Assembly: GCA_021817245.1 (NCBI GenBank)
Contig: JAKAVQ010000004.1
Location: 1-64,000, forward strand
Direction: 5' to 3'
Length of the DNA: 64,000 nt
DNA from: Thermoplasmata archaeon
GTDB taxonomy: Archaea; Thermoplasmatota; Thermoplasmata; Lutacidiplasmatales; UBA184
Shown here: one piece after another, positions 45,328 to 55,312 of the stretch
Layout of the letters: the number at the start of each line of letters is the position of its first letter
Numbering within the stretch: the stretch's first letter is position 1
Position numbers and translations under genes: made by a program
The notes under the pieces: model-generated
The model's database searches: none
What the model saw: the letters and a program-made list of their open reading frames with translations, nothing else
What the model was told of the DNA's origin: nothing

Positions 45328-46341
45328 GTGCACGACGGAAGCGAGGAGGCGGTCGCCCCCATCCCGTCCCCGGAGCAGACTTTCCACCCCTTCCGGCTCG
45401 TCTACATCCTCGGAACCGGACGGTGCGGATCGACCCTGCTCGACATCCTCCTCGGGGCGCACCCCGACTTCTGCTCGACCGGCGAGCTCACCCAGCTTCC
45501 GATGATCGCGCACGGGGCGGCCCAGCCGTGCTCCTGCGGGGCCGACCTCAGTGCCTGCGAGTTCTGGTCGCAGGTGGTCGCCGACGTCGAGCGCCAGTTC
45601 CCGCTGAAAGAACTCGACGCCGGCCGCCAGTACGAGTATACCCGGTCCCTTCTTCGCACCGCGGTCCTCCTCGGGGTGCCCGGATCGGCCGTCGACCGGT
45701 ACTCTGACCGGCTGGCCGTGCTGCTCGGGTCGATCTCCCGTCGGAGCGGCCGCCCGATCGTCGTGGACTCGAGCAAGCACGCGGGTCGGGGCCTGATCCT
45801 ATGGCGGGCCCGCCGGCGTGGGATGGACGTCCGGTTTATCCACCTCGTGCGGGACGGTCGTGGATTCGTCTGGTCGAAGCGGCGGGTCGTGGACGGTCAG
45901 GGACTTGGCCTCGCGCCGCGCAAACGGAGCGTCGCCGACCTCTCCACCTGGTGGGTGATCTCGAACCTGCTCTCGGCGATCCTCTTCCGCGGGCATCCGG
46001 GCCGCTACCTCCGGATCCGGTACGAAGACCTCGTCGCATCTCCGGCCGAGACCCTCGAGAAGGTGGGGGCGTTCGTCGGCGCCGACCTCTCGGAGGTGAT
46101 CCGGGCGGTCCGCGAGCAACGGCCGGTCGCGGTCGGCCACGTGGTCGGGGGGAACCGCCTGCGGTTCAATCGCGCGCTCGTGCTCAAGCCCGACACCGAC
46201 TGGCTCCAACACTTGCCCCAGGCCGACGAGCGCACCTTCTGGGGCTTCGCGGGGTGGCTCGCCCGACGGTACGGGTACCGTACCCGGGCCGAAGATCCGA
46301 CGGCCGTGGTCGAGCGGTCGGTCGGGTCGGGAACTACGTAG
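45328..46341 (+). CDS. Sulfotransferase (copy 2)
   Basis: 337 aa from GTG 45328, which has GGGAGGAGG 4-12 bp upstream; the frame to 45193 precedes the TATA box. PAPS motifs are ILGTGRCGSTLLDILLG near residue 27 and IHLVRDGRGFVWS near 172. The cysteine cluster CSCGADLSACEFW is conserved. C-terminus WLQHLPQADERTFWGFAGWLARRYGY resembles copy 3. First gene of a plus-strand pair with copy 3. Confidence 0.85.
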   Translation: MHDGSEEAVAPIPSPEQTFHPFRLVYILGTGRCGSTLLDILLGAHPDFCSTGELTQLPMIAHGAAQPCSCGADLSACEFWSQVVADVERQFPLKELDAGRQYEYTRSLLRTAVLLGVPGSAVDRYSDRLAVLLGSISRRSGRPIVVDSSKHAGRGLILWRARRRGMDVRFIHLVRDGRGFVWSKRRVVDGQGLGLAPRKRSVADLSTWWVISNLLSAILFRGHPGRYLRIRYEDLVASPAETLEKVGAFVGADLSEVIRAVREQRPVAVGHVVGGNRLRFNRALVLKPDTDWLQHLPQADERTFWGFAGWLARRYGYRTRAEDPTAVVERSVGSGTT

Positions 46342-46533
46342 AGCACGTATGCCTTCTTCGGGTATCGACGACGACCTCGCTCCGACCGGACGGTCCGGCT
46401 CCGGACCGCGCTCGGACTCCCGGGTGACTTTCGTTCTCAGGACCACCCGCCCCGCTCCGCCCGAGCAAGGGAGCCGGGGAGGGCACCGCATCCGCCCGGG
46501 CGGCTACCCTTGGATGAGGGAGGAGGGGCGCCC

Positions 46534-47448
46534 GTGAGCACCGGCGGTCCGACCACGCTCGTCCAGCTCGTTAGCAGCCCCCACTCGGGATCGACGATCC
46601 TCGGCGTGATCCTCGGCTCCGCGGACGAGGTCGTCTACGGGGGAGAGATGGATCGGATACCGGACCCGGTCTGGCACTCCGGGCTCCAGTGCTCCTGCGG
46701 ACAGCCCACGGCCCAGTGTCCGTTCTGGAGCGAGGTCCGCCGCCGCTTCGAGCCCGCCCACTCGGTCCCGGCGTTCGAAGCCGGTCAGCGTCGGTTCGAG
46801 CCCTGGTCGGCGCTCGGTCGAACCGTCGCCGCCCGTACCCTCGGGAGCCCTGCCTTCCGCCAGCACGCGGAGGAGACCGCCGCGTTCGTGCAGGCGGTCG
46901 CCGCGAGCGCGGGCCGGTCGGTCGTCATCGACTCGAGCAAGCTCGTCGGCCGGTCCCTGGTCTACGCCGCGGCCCGCTCTCCCTCTCTCCGCGTACGGTA
47001 CCTGCACCTCGTTCGGGATGGGCGGTCGGTGCTCTCGTCGCGGAGGGCACGGCGCGACCGGGTGGGGGCACCGGTGACGAGCCCCCGCTTCGCGACGCGG
47101 ATGGCGCGGCGGTGGGTCGTCGCGAACCTCGCCTACTCCACGCTCCTCGCCCGACAGCGCCCCGACTACCTGCGGCTGCGCCACGAGGACCTATTGAGGG
47201 ATCCCGAAGGCACGCTCCGCCTGCTCGAGCGATTCCTCGGGGTCTCCCTCGCCGCTCCGCTCAGAAAGCTCTGCGACGGCTCGGTATTCCCCGTGGTTCA
47301 CGTCCCCACCGGCAACCGCTTCCGGCTCACCGGCGAGGTCCGATTCCGTCGCCCCGAAGGGACCGCGCCGGACCCCGCTAACGCCGGGGAGCGGCGGGCG
47401 TTCTGGCGCGTCGCCGGACCTCTCGCTCGCTGGTACGGATACCAGTAG
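46534..47448 (+). CDS. Sulfotransferase (copy 3)
   Basis: 304 aa from GTG 46534, with GGAGGAGGGG just upstream; TTG 46510 is a weaker alternative. PAPS motifs are VSSPHSGSTILGVILG and LHLVRDGRSVLSSR, with the cluster CSCGQPTAQCPFW between. The first catalytic-loop residue usually Lys or Arg is His here (SPHSGST), a small deviation from copies 1 and 2. The C-terminus ends RAFWRVAGPLARWYGYQ, like copy 2. Likely the same pathway but a different acceptor. Confidence 0.85.
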   Translation: MSTGGPTTLVQLVSSPHSGSTILGVILGSADEVVYGGEMDRIPDPVWHSGLQCSCGQPTAQCPFWSEVRRRFEPAHSVPAFEAGQRRFEPWSALGRTVAARTLGSPAFRQHAEETAAFVQAVAASAGRSVVIDSSKLVGRSLVYAAARSPSLRVRYLHLVRDGRSVLSSRRARRDRVGAPVTSPRFATRMARRWVVANLAYSTLLARQRPDYLRLRHEDLLRDPEGTLRLLERFLGVSLAAPLRKLCDGSVFPVVHVPTGNRFRLTGEVRFRRPEGTAPDPANAGERRAFWRVAGPLARWYGYQ

Positions 47449-47560
47449 CACCGGGTCGGGATTTCGGGAGCGGGAGCCGTCCGCCCCCTGCCGCACAGTC
47501 ATTCGGGTCCGTCACCGCCCGCCGTCGTGCGCGGCCGGGGCCATCGGAGATATGCCAAGC

Positions 47561-49198
47561 TCACGGACCCTTCGGTCCCGAGGCGTCGAGGAACGGGTCC
47601 GGCGCCGCCCTCCGCAGGATCCATCGACGCACCTGGGGGAGCGGCCGCCGAAGCAGACGCTCGACGATCGCGAGGGCCGCGAGGTCACCCTCGAGGAGCG
47701 AACGCGTCGCGACGAGCGCGAAGAAGTAGAGGGCCGCCCCGAAGAAGAAGAGCGGGATGACGACCACTCCCGGCGGGTGCAAGAGCTCGGCGGCGACGAA
47801 CACCGGGATGCCGATCGCGAGCGTGACGACGACCGGCAGGAGCAGGACCCTACGGAACGGCGTGATCCCGTGGGTCCGATGGAGGGCGGTGAGCCCGAGT
47901 CCGGGATACAGGCACCGGGCCACCGCCCAGGCGGTGGTCGCGCCGAGGATTCCGAACGTCGGCACCAGGCCGAAGCTGAGCGCGAGGTTCGCGATCGCCG
48001 AGGTCGAGGAGGTCCACAGCTGGGTCCGGGCCATTCCCAGCCCCCCGAGGGTCGCGCTCACCGGCCCCGCGATGTTGGAGAAGAAGGCCGCGGCGGCGAG
48101 GAACTGGAGCGAGGTCGCCGACGCTTCGTACTTCTTGCCGAAGAGGAAGGCGATCGTGAGGTGGGGGGCGAAGACAAAGAGCAGGAATAGGGGGAACGTC
48201 AGCACCAGGATCCACCGGGTCGCCGTGACGTAGGTGGACCGCAGGGCGTCGTGGGCGTTCAGCCGCGCGAGACGGGCCGACATCGGGAGGTAGATGTAGG
48301 TCAGTGCCTGGGCCGCGAGCAGCACGACCCGCGAGATCGTGATCGAGGTCGAATAGTACCCGACGTCGATCGACGGCCGATAGACCCCGAGGACGATCGT
48401 GTCCGCGTAGCCGGTGACGAAGCCGAGCGACGCGACTCCCCAGAGCGAGAGCGTCAGGGTCCAGAGCATCGGGTTCGGGCGCGCCGGCCGCGTGGCGGTC
48501 TTCGGAAGCAGGCGGGGGAGGCGGCGGGCGGTGTACAGAACGATCCCGATGAGCGCAACGCCGTTCGCGATGACGTAGGCGATGATGACGCCGGTGAGGC
48601 CGAAGTTGAACTCGAAGAGCAGGACAACGAACGTGAGGAAGAGGATCGGGTTGATGATCTGATTGAACAGCGCGTTCGGCACGACGTTGTGGAACCCCTG
48701 GAAGATCGACGCGAAGACCGGAGTGATCGCGCCGAAACCGACGGTGATCGACATCAGCCGGAACACGGGGACGAGCTCGGGGTTGTGGAACAGGGCCGCG
48801 ATCCCGGGGGCCGCGACGAACACCGCGATCGACCCGGCGGCCGAGGAGATCGCGGCGACGCCGATCGCCCATCGGATCAGCGTCCGGCGCTCGCCCGCGT
48901 CCTGCTCCCACGCGAGCATCCGGGCCAACGCCTGGTTGAGCCCGAGCAGGATCATGATCGAGAGCAGGGTCGTGAACGAGACCCCGAGGTTGAACTCGCC
49001 GAACGACTCGACCGAGAGCGCCCTCGCCGCGACGACGCGGCCGAGGAAACTGAGTCCGAGGAAGAGCACGATCCCGACGATGAGCACCGTGGTCCCTTTC
49101 GAGACCGACTCGAGGGCCCCCTGCAGGAGCTCTCGGGAGTTGAGCGCGGGGCCGGCGTCTTCACCGGCCGCGGCGCGGGGGGGTGGGAGGGGGGCCAT
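47561..49198 (-). CDS. Wzx-like flippase (second copy)
   Basis: 545 aa, MOP-superfamily flippase with about 14 helices. The family's first-helix pattern LGLSFLGRVVAARALSVESFGEFNLGVSF and mid-protein GYADTIVLGVYRPSIDVGYYSTS are clear. It should flip the lipid-linked glycan made by the surrounding transferases. The first 25 residues are a Pro/Ala-rich cytoplasmic lead. Not closely similar to the flippase at 8312, so the window probably serves two glycans or had two acquisitions. Confidence 0.85.
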   Translation of the reverse strand: MAPLPPPRAAAGEDAGPALNSRELLQGALESVSKGTTVLIVGIVLFLGLSFLGRVVAARALSVESFGEFNLGVSFTTLLSIMILLGLNQALARMLAWEQDAGERRTLIRWAIGVAAISSAAGSIAVFVAAPGIAALFHNPELVPVFRLMSITVGFGAITPVFASIFQGFHNVVPNALFNQIINPILFLTFVVLLFEFNFGLTGVIIAYVIANGVALIGIVLYTARRLPRLLPKTATRPARPNPMLWTLTLSLWGVASLGFVTGYADTIVLGVYRPSIDVGYYSTSITISRVVLLAAQALTYIYLPMSARLARLNAHDALRSTYVTATRWILVLTFPLFLLFVFAPHLTIAFLFGKKYEASATSLQFLAAAAFFSNIAGPVSATLGGLGMARTQLWTSSTSAIANLALSFGLVPTFGILGATTAWAVARCLYPGLGLTALHRTHGITPFRRVLLLPVVVTLAIGIPVFVAAELLHPPGVVVIPLFFFGAALYFFALVATRSLLEGDLAALAIVERLLRRPLPQVRRWILRRAAPDPFLDASGPKGP

Positions 49199-49681
49199 CG
49201 GCGGTGGGGCTACCCCTCGTCACCACCCGCCGACCGTGCGCCCCGACGGTGGAGAGACCCGGGGCGCGCGGACCCCCGGAGGCCGGGCCGGCCGAAGCTC
49301 CGGACCGAGAGAGTACCTGCCGGTCGGACCGTGCCCGGGCCGTCCGGGAGTCTCTGGTCGAGTCATCGTGACGAAGTCATCAGCCAACCCTTCGGGCAAA
49401 ACCCTTGCGGCGGAGACGGCGGCCGTTCCGGGGGGCGGCCGACGCCCCGGCGGACGAGGCCCGACGCGAGGGGCCCCGCCCTCGGCCGAAGGCCGGCGGG
49501 GCGTGCGGAGTTCCGCCCTCGCGGCGCTCGCGCCCCCGAGCGGGCAGGCCGACCGATCCCCCCGGCATCGAAGGACGGAGCACGGAACCCCGGTCGGCGG
49601 TCGCTCCCGCGCCGGAACGGGAATTCGGGAGCGGACTGCGCGGTCGTCAAAGAAATTCCCGAGGTCCCGGGAGTCCCGCAG
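49199..49681. other. Intergenic region, no gene seen
   Basis: Very GC-rich; only shadow frames with Arg/Pro/Gly composition. No repeat, RNA or promoter could be supported. Confidence 0.4.
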
Positions 49682-52600
49682 TTAGGGCGGCGGGTTTTCG
49701 AAGTACTGCCGGTAGCGTAGCTTTCGCCGCCGGCGTCGTTCGACCCGAACGGCCAGCGCGGTGAGCGCGCTGCCGACCATCGCGAGGCAGAGGAGAGCGG
49801 GCTGCGCCAAGAGCGACCAGGGATTTGGACCTACCTTCCCGGAGGGAACCGGCACCAGGTTCGGCTCCAGGAGGACCGTGACCGCGAGCGCGTCCGCTCC
49901 CACCCAGAGCGCCCGAGAGAGGGTGACAAGGTAGCGATGCGAGTCGACGAGCACGGCCGTCAGGCTCCCCGACAAGTTGAGCCCAGAAATGTTGAACCCG
50001 CCGGACGCCCCGGTCGTGAGGTTCAGCCACTGGGAGGCCGGGGTGTTGCCGTTGAAGATCAAGCTCAGGCCGACGTCCCCGACCCCCGACCCGTTCGTCG
50101 CCTGGACCTGGCCCTCGAGCGTGCGGATCCGGGTGTGGATCGCCGAGACGTTCGCAGAGAAGGAGACCGGCACCGTGACGGCCGCGCCATCGACCGCGAA
50201 CGATCCCCGCAACGGATCGGCGGAGTAGGAGGGAGGCGGCGAGACCAAGAAGTCGTAGGTGCCGTTCGGGAGCGGGAAGGTGAGGGAGGCCGGCGCGTCG
50301 GCGCGTTGGGAGGTCCGGTTCACGCTGCCGGACCACACGGTACCGTACGCGAGCCCGGTCTCCACGATCATCACAGGGTAGGAGGCGGGGGTCGCGGCAA
50401 AGACCACCGTCACGTTCCGAGAAACTCCGTCGACCCCGACCGAGCCGCTCGCGGGGGCCGCGGCGTAGCCGGCGACGGCGGCGACCGTGAACGGATACGT
50501 TCCGTTCGGGAGCGCGAAGGAGATGGTGGGAGACGTATTGGTCGCCGCGGTACCGTTCACCGTAACCGCCCAGGACCGCCCGCTCGGGAGCCCGCGCTCC
50601 GTGAAGGAGAGGTCGAAGACGGCCTGCGAGGGAGGCGCGAACGAGATCGGCACCGACACCCCGCTTCCGCTCACCACGACGGTCCCGCTCGCGGGGACGG
50701 CCCGGTAGCCGGCAAGCGGCGCGATGCTGAAGGCATACGTGCCGTCCGTCCTCGAGAACCCGATCGAGGCCGAGGAGGAGCTGTTGCGGGAGCCCCCCAG
50801 CGTCACCGACCAGTTCGCCCCCGACGCGAGACCGGATTCGCCGAAGGTCACCGAGTACGCGGCCGGAACTATGGTGAAAACCACCGAGACGTTCACGGCA
50901 GCGCCGGCGATCTGCACCGTTCCGCTCGAGGGCGAGGCGGTGTAGCCCAAGACGGCGGGGACCGAGTAGGCGAAGCTGCCGTTCGGGAGCGTAAAGGAGA
51001 GCTCGGTCGTGGTCCCGGTCGCCGGGGTGCCGTTGACCGTGACCCCCCAGCTCTGGCCGGACGCGAGACCGCTCTCCCGGAACGTGAGGAGATAGACCGG
51101 GCTCGTCCGGGGCGTGAGGCCGATCGCGACCGAGGCGGGCCCCCCGTTCACGCTCACGGTGCCGCTCGCCGGGGTCGCCCGCTCGCCGGTCGGGGGCGAG
51201 ATCGAGTAGGAGTAGGAGCCGTTGAGCGCGGTAAAGCCGATGGAGGCCGAGCTCGAGCTGTTGTGGGCGCCGGCGAAGGCGACCGACCAGCTGCCGCCGG
51301 CGGGCAGACCGGAGGCGGTGAACTCGACCGGATAGCTCGCGGCGTCCCCCGGCACGGGACCCGTCTCGAGGAGGATCGACATCGGGGGCAGCGTGACCGA
51401 CCCGGTGGCGGAGACCGCGGTCGCTACCGGCTGCGGCGTGGAGTTGGTCCAGAGATACTGCTCGATCGGGGTGGACGGAGCGAACGTGAGGCCCGACAGG
51501 GAGGCGGTCACCGGGGTCGTGGTGTTGACGTTCACGAAGAGGTTGGCGAGGCCGGAAGCGCTCGCCGTGGTGACGGCGAAAAAGGTCGACGGTCCCGAGA
51601 CGTTGGTCGGGACGGTCTCGCTCCCGAGCCGGGAGCCGAGGTCCGAGAAGAGGTAGTACTGGCCTTGCCAGGAAAGAGGTCGGGTCGACCAGGAGCCCTG
51701 GTAGGAGCTGTCGTAGGCAAACCAGTCGAGGTTCGTGACCTGGAGGGTCAGTCCCTGGACGAGCTCGGCCGCGAGATAGAGCGTGCCCGCGAACGTGGGG
51801 AGGAGGTTCAAGTACGGGCTCACCTCAGCGGCGTTGATCTCGGTCACGAAGACCGAGAGCTGGGAGCAGTTCGGGCAGCCGGCCGCGAGGTACGCGCGGT
51901 CGGCCGCGATCTGGGCCGGCAGCGAGTAGTATCCGCCGAGGTTCGAGAACAGCTCGGCATCGGACGGGTTCGAGGGTCCCCCCTCGATGTACGAGTGCAC
52001 GGAGACGCCCGCGAGGCGCTGCCCGTCGACCTTTGCGAGCTCCTCGACCCAGGCCTTGTCGTAGTTCTTCCCGCCCATCCCCGCGCCCAGCGCGAGGAAC
52101 TGGCCCGAGGGGTCGACAGACCGGACCGCCGAGATGTAGTTGCCCACGAGCGTCGCGAACGGCGCCGGCGTCGTGTTCCCTCCACCGGTTGTCGCCCATT
52201 GGGACCAGGGGACGCTGTAGTGGGTCCACCCGCTCGGGTCGTTGCCGATCTCCCAGTACGCCGGCTGGAAGCCCAGCGCGTGGACAACGTAGTTCGCGTA
52301 GTCGGCCGCGGTCGCGGGACTGTTGATCTCGGCGGGGAGCTCGAGGATCGCTCGGCACCCGATGAGCTCGCACGCGCTGACGAACTCGGCGACCGACGTC
52401 GTCGCGGTCTTCTGGACGCCGCTCGGAGCGGTGAGGACGGACGTCGTATAGTTGTACTCCTCCGCGAGGTTGCCCGCCGGGAACCGGATGTAGTTCACGG
52501 GCGTCGAGGCGACCGCCGTCGCGTCCGAGTTGTTGAACCGCTGGGCGGCCGCCGCGTTGATCCCCCAGAAAGGCCCGGGGACGGCCTGCGCGCTCGAGAG

Positions 52601-52786
52601 TGGGGCGGTGGCCACTTGGGCGTTCGAGGACGTTCCGGACGCGGTAAGCGCGGGGGAGGGACCGTCCGGGCCCGCCGGGAACGCCGCCACGGTCGCCAAA
52701 GAGGAAAGGAGAAGGATCGCGAGGGCCACGAGGACCGCGGGCCGCGGGGCGCGGCGACGCGGGCGTCCGCTCCGGGGAACTTCCAA
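49682..52786 (-). CDS. Glycosidase-like surface protein with ESGLP repeats and TM anchor
   Basis: 1,034 aa. Signal/anchor at residues 17-37. About residues 70-480 resemble a clan GH-A (beta/alpha)8 glycosidase of GH39/GH51 style: FWGINAAAAQRF, NYIRFPAGNLAEEYNYT, and at the acid/base position AYWEIGNDPSGW, where the usual Asn-Glu is Asn-Asp. The nucleophile-type motif VFVTEIN is present. Then come five ESGLP repeats (from about 500), a carboxypeptidase-regulatory-like strand module (about 900), and a C-terminal TM with an Arg-rich tail. It may bind or cut surface polysaccharide; activity is uncertain because of the Asp. A homologous N-terminus appears at 63534. Confidence 0.75.
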   Translation of the reverse strand: MEVPRSGRPRRRAPRPAVLVALAILLLSSLATVAAFPAGPDGPSPALTASGTSSNAQVATAPLSSAQAVPGPFWGINAAAAQRFNNSDATAVASTPVNYIRFPAGNLAEEYNYTTSVLTAPSGVQKTATTSVAEFVSACELIGCRAILELPAEINSPATAADYANYVVHALGFQPAYWEIGNDPSGWTHYSVPWSQWATTGGGNTTPAPFATLVGNYISAVRSVDPSGQFLALGAGMGGKNYDKAWVEELAKVDGQRLAGVSVHSYIEGGPSNPSDAELFSNLGGYYSLPAQIAADRAYLAAGCPNCSQLSVFVTEINAAEVSPYLNLLPTFAGTLYLAAELVQGLTLQVTNLDWFAYDSSYQGSWSTRPLSWQGQYYLFSDLGSRLGSETVPTNVSGPSTFFAVTTASASGLANLFVNVNTTTPVTASLSGLTFAPSTPIEQYLWTNSTPQPVATAVSATGSVTLPPMSILLETGPVPGDAASYPVEFTASGLPAGGSWSVAFAGAHNSSSSASIGFTALNGSYSYSISPPTGERATPASGTVSVNGGPASVAIGLTPRTSPVYLLTFRESGLASGQSWGVTVNGTPATGTTTELSFTLPNGSFAYSVPAVLGYTASPSSGTVQIAGAAVNVSVVFTIVPAAYSVTFGESGLASGANWSVTLGGSRNSSSSASIGFSRTDGTYAFSIAPLAGYRAVPASGTVVVSGSGVSVPISFAPPSQAVFDLSFTERGLPSGRSWAVTVNGTAATNTSPTISFALPNGTYPFTVAAVAGYAAAPASGSVGVDGVSRNVTVVFAATPASYPVMIVETGLAYGTVWSGSVNRTSQRADAPASLTFPLPNGTYDFLVSPPPSYSADPLRGSFAVDGAAVTVPVSFSANVSAIHTRIRTLEGQVQATNGSGVGDVGLSLIFNGNTPASQWLNLTTGASGGFNISGLNLSGSLTAVLVDSHRYLVTLSRALWVGADALAVTVLLEPNLVPVPSGKVGPNPWSLLAQPALLCLAMVGSALTALAVRVERRRRRKLRYRQYFENPPP

Positions 52787-52988
52787 GATCCAACCTCTCG
52801 GTCGCGCCGCCCCGGCACGGCGCGACCGTGTTCGAATGAGGATGAATACGCATTACCCGCATATATACGCATTGCAACTCGGGCCTTGGACCGCCGTGTT
52901 TGCCCGTGGTCGAGCCCGCGCCTCAGGCCGGGCTCGCCCTCCCGCGGCGGCCGCGTACCGGGTACCCGGACCGGTGGGGAGGCGGCCC

Positions 52989-52996
52989 CTTATAGA
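52989..52996 (+). promoter_or_regulatory. TATA box of the GT4 gene
   Basis: CTTATAGA in GC-rich DNA, about 42 bp before GTG 53036; transcript start near 53020 leaves room for the SD AGAGAGGAG. Confidence 0.5.
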
Positions 52997-53035
52997 CCTT
53001 GGTCCGCTGCTTCGAGAGAGGAGCTTCTCGGGACC

Positions 53036-54157
53036 GTGCGCGTGCTGTTCGCGATCGCCCACGTCGACAAGGGCGGGGGCCAGGCGATCCAGTCCCGGCA
53101 GCTCGTCGAGCGCCTCTCCCGACGCGTCGACGGAGAGTTCCTCGCCCTTTCGAGCACCGGGAACTCCGCGGATACGCTCGGCGCCGACGTGCACATCGTG
53201 GGCCGACTGCGCTTCCCCGGAGGAATCCTCGACCTGAAGCACGCGATCGCCGCGCGTCGGAAGGAGGTGGACCTCGTCCAGGCACTCGATTCCTACTACG
53301 CGCTGCCCGGGGCGCGCCTCGCTCGGGCGCACCCCTTGGTGCTGCGCTCCGGTGCCCATCCCATCGAGGACCTCGGGAGCCGCTACGGGGCGCTCGGGCG
53401 GATGGCGATGCGTTCGGTGAACCCCTGGCTCCTCTCGGGCACGACCGTGGTCATCAATGCCGAGCATCTGCGGGCGCCCTACGGCCCGCGCAACGTCGTC
53501 TGCATCCCGAACGGTGTGGACACGGCGCGGTTTCGGGCCGCGCCGGACCGGGAGGCCGCGCGCGCAACCCTCGGCCTCCCGAGCGATCGCCCGGTGATCG
53601 CGTTCACCGGGAAGATCATCCCCCGGAAGAACGTCGAGGATCTGTACTGGCTGGCGCGCGAGATCCCCTCGGCCCACCTGCTTCTTGCGGGCAACGATCG
53701 CGAGCCGTACTATGGCGACCGCTACCATCGGACGGTGCGGGAGGCATTCCCGGACGTCCTTCCTCGGGTGCACCTCACCGGAGAAGTGGCGGCCGAACGC
53801 ATTCCGACCGTCCTGGCCGCGGCCGACCTGTTCGTCTTCCCTTCGCGGCTCGAGGGCATGCCGAACTCGGTCCTCGAAGCGATGGCCGCAGCGCTACCGG
53901 TCGTCGCGTCGGATTCCCCGGCCCACCGCGAGCTCCTGACCGACGGGATCGGTCGACTCTACCGCACCCGCGAAGAGCTCGCCGAGACCGTCCGACAGCT
54001 TCTCGCCGAGCCCGAAACGGCGCGCGCGGTCGGCGCCCGGGCCCGCCGGGTCGTGGAGCAGACCCACAGTCTCGACGCCGCCGCGGACCGGTACCTCTCG
54101 TTGTACTCCGCCCTGCTCGGTGAGTCCGACCGCGTGCCGGGCGTGGCGAGCCCGTAG
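53036..54157 (+). CDS. Family 4 glycosyltransferase (second copy)
   Basis: 373 aa from GTG 53036, start chosen from the TATA box at 52989 and an AGAGAGGAG SD. GT-B fold: VLFAIAHVDKGGGQAIQSRQL at the start; donor domain VIAFTGKIIPRKNVEDLYWLA and FPSRLEGMPNSVLEAMAAALPVVASDSPAHRELL (E-x7-E region). The same frame is open upstream to 49937 only because it is antisense to the GH-like gene. Next to an SDR and APS kinase; part of the glycan pathway. Confidence 0.85.
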   Translation: MRVLFAIAHVDKGGGQAIQSRQLVERLSRRVDGEFLALSSTGNSADTLGADVHIVGRLRFPGGILDLKHAIAARRKEVDLVQALDSYYALPGARLARAHPLVLRSGAHPIEDLGSRYGALGRMAMRSVNPWLLSGTTVVINAEHLRAPYGPRNVVCIPNGVDTARFRAAPDREAARATLGLPSDRPVIAFTGKIIPRKNVEDLYWLAREIPSAHLLLAGNDREPYYGDRYHRTVREAFPDVLPRVHLTGEVAAERIPTVLAAADLFVFPSRLEGMPNSVLEAMAAALPVVASDSPAHRELLTDGIGRLYRTREELAETVRQLLAEPETARAVGARARRVVEQTHSLDAAADRYLSLYSALLGESDRVPGVASP

Positions 54158-54233
54158 CCTCGTCGGCCGTCGAGCACACCATCGCTCCGGCGGGACGAGG
54201 TCACGCCGCCCGGCGCCGCCGGCCCTCGGCAAC

Positions 54234-54240
54234 GTTAAGC
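54234..54240 (+). promoter_or_regulatory. TATA-like element of the SDR gene
   Basis: GTTAAGC centred 28 bp before TTG 54265, the leaderless spacing. Confidence 0.45.
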
Positions 54241-54264
54241 CCCCCGCCCTCGTACTACGTCACC

Positions 54265-55224
54265 TTGTACGACTCCATCGTTACGGGGGCGGCCGGGTTC
54301 ATCGGTAGCACCCTCGCGGAACGCCTCCTCGCCGACGGCGAGCGGGTCCTCGGGATCGACTCGTTCGACCCCTACTATCCCGCGCAGCTGAAACGCCGGA
54401 ACCTGGCGCGGGCTTTAGAGAACTCCCGGTACGCCTTCCGGGAAGCCGATCTCGTCGCCTTTCGTCTCGACCGTTGCCTGGACCGCAATACGCGGATCTA
54501 CCACTTTGCCGGGCAGCCGGGGGTCCGCGGCAGCTGGGGCCCGCAGTTCGGCCAATATGTGACCAACAACATCCTCGCGACGCAGGCGCTCCTGGAACGG
54601 GTGGTACGTGCGGGGCACCCGACCCGGCTCGTCTACGCGAGCTCCTCCTCCGTCTACGGTCAACAGCCCCGGGGTGCGATGGGCGAAGAGGTCCTGCCGA
54701 ACCCGATCTCGCCGTACGGCATGACGAAGCTCGCGGCCGAGCACCTCATGCGATCGTACGCGGGCGCCCACGAACTGCCGCTGGTCGCGCTGCGCTTCTT
54801 CACGGTCTACGGGCCCCGTCAGCGCCCGGACATGGCGTTCCATCGCTTCTTCCGGTGGGCCTCCACCGGCGCGCCGATCGAGATCCTGGGCACCGGTCGG
54901 CAGCTTCGGGACTTCACCTACGTCGACGACATCGTCGAGGGGATGCACCGGGCCGCCGTCACCGACCGCGCCGTGGGGATTTACAACCTCGGACGGGGTG
55001 CGCCGGTACCCCTCATGACCGCCGTCGGCCACATCCGCCGGATCACCGGAACGAAGAGCCCGATCCAGCGATTCGACCGTCCGAAGGGAGACCCCGACGT
55101 CACGTGGGCCGACACGCGCCGGGCCACGAAGGACTTTGGATACGCGCCGCGCGTCGACATCGAGGAAGGGCTGCGTCGGCAATGGAGCTGGCAGCAGGAG
55201 CTCCTTCGGCCCCGCTCGCGCTGA
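54265..55224 (+). CDS. Nucleotide-sugar 4-epimerase-like SDR
   Basis: 319 aa with TTG start at 54265, supported by the leaderless-spaced TATA element. Motifs: TGAAGFIGSTLAERLL (NAD loop), IDSFDPYYP (switch), HFAGQPGVR, Ser in ASSSSVYG, and catalytic YGMTK. FFTVYGPRQRPDMAFHRFFR is typical of UDP-glucuronate/UDP-glucose 4-epimerases. Probably supplies a galacturonate- or galactose-type donor. Follows the GT4 gene. Confidence 0.85.
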   Translation: MYDSIVTGAAGFIGSTLAERLLADGERVLGIDSFDPYYPAQLKRRNLARALENSRYAFREADLVAFRLDRCLDRNTRIYHFAGQPGVRGSWGPQFGQYVTNNILATQALLERVVRAGHPTRLVYASSSSVYGQQPRGAMGEEVLPNPISPYGMTKLAAEHLMRSYAGAHELPLVALRFFTVYGPRQRPDMAFHRFFRWASTGAPIEILGTGRQLRDFTYVDDIVEGMHRAAVTDRAVGIYNLGRGAPVPLMTAVGHIRRITGTKSPIQRFDRPKGDPDVTWADTRRATKDFGYAPRVDIEEGLRRQWSWQQELLRPRSR

Positions 55225-55312
55225 AGCGCCGACCGGCGCGAAAGGACCTCGCGGTCGGCCCGTAGTCCCGCGACGAACCGCGGCGAACGGCGGGGGGCCG
55301 CAGCGGGCGCTC

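Noticed and set aside
49937..53035. Very long plus-strand frame (1,406 codons) continuing into the GT4 gene
   Set aside because: The first about 1,030 codons are antisense to the glycosidase-like gene and have Arg/Gly/Glu shadow composition; only the part from GTG 53036 has GT4 motifs, an SD and a TATA box.
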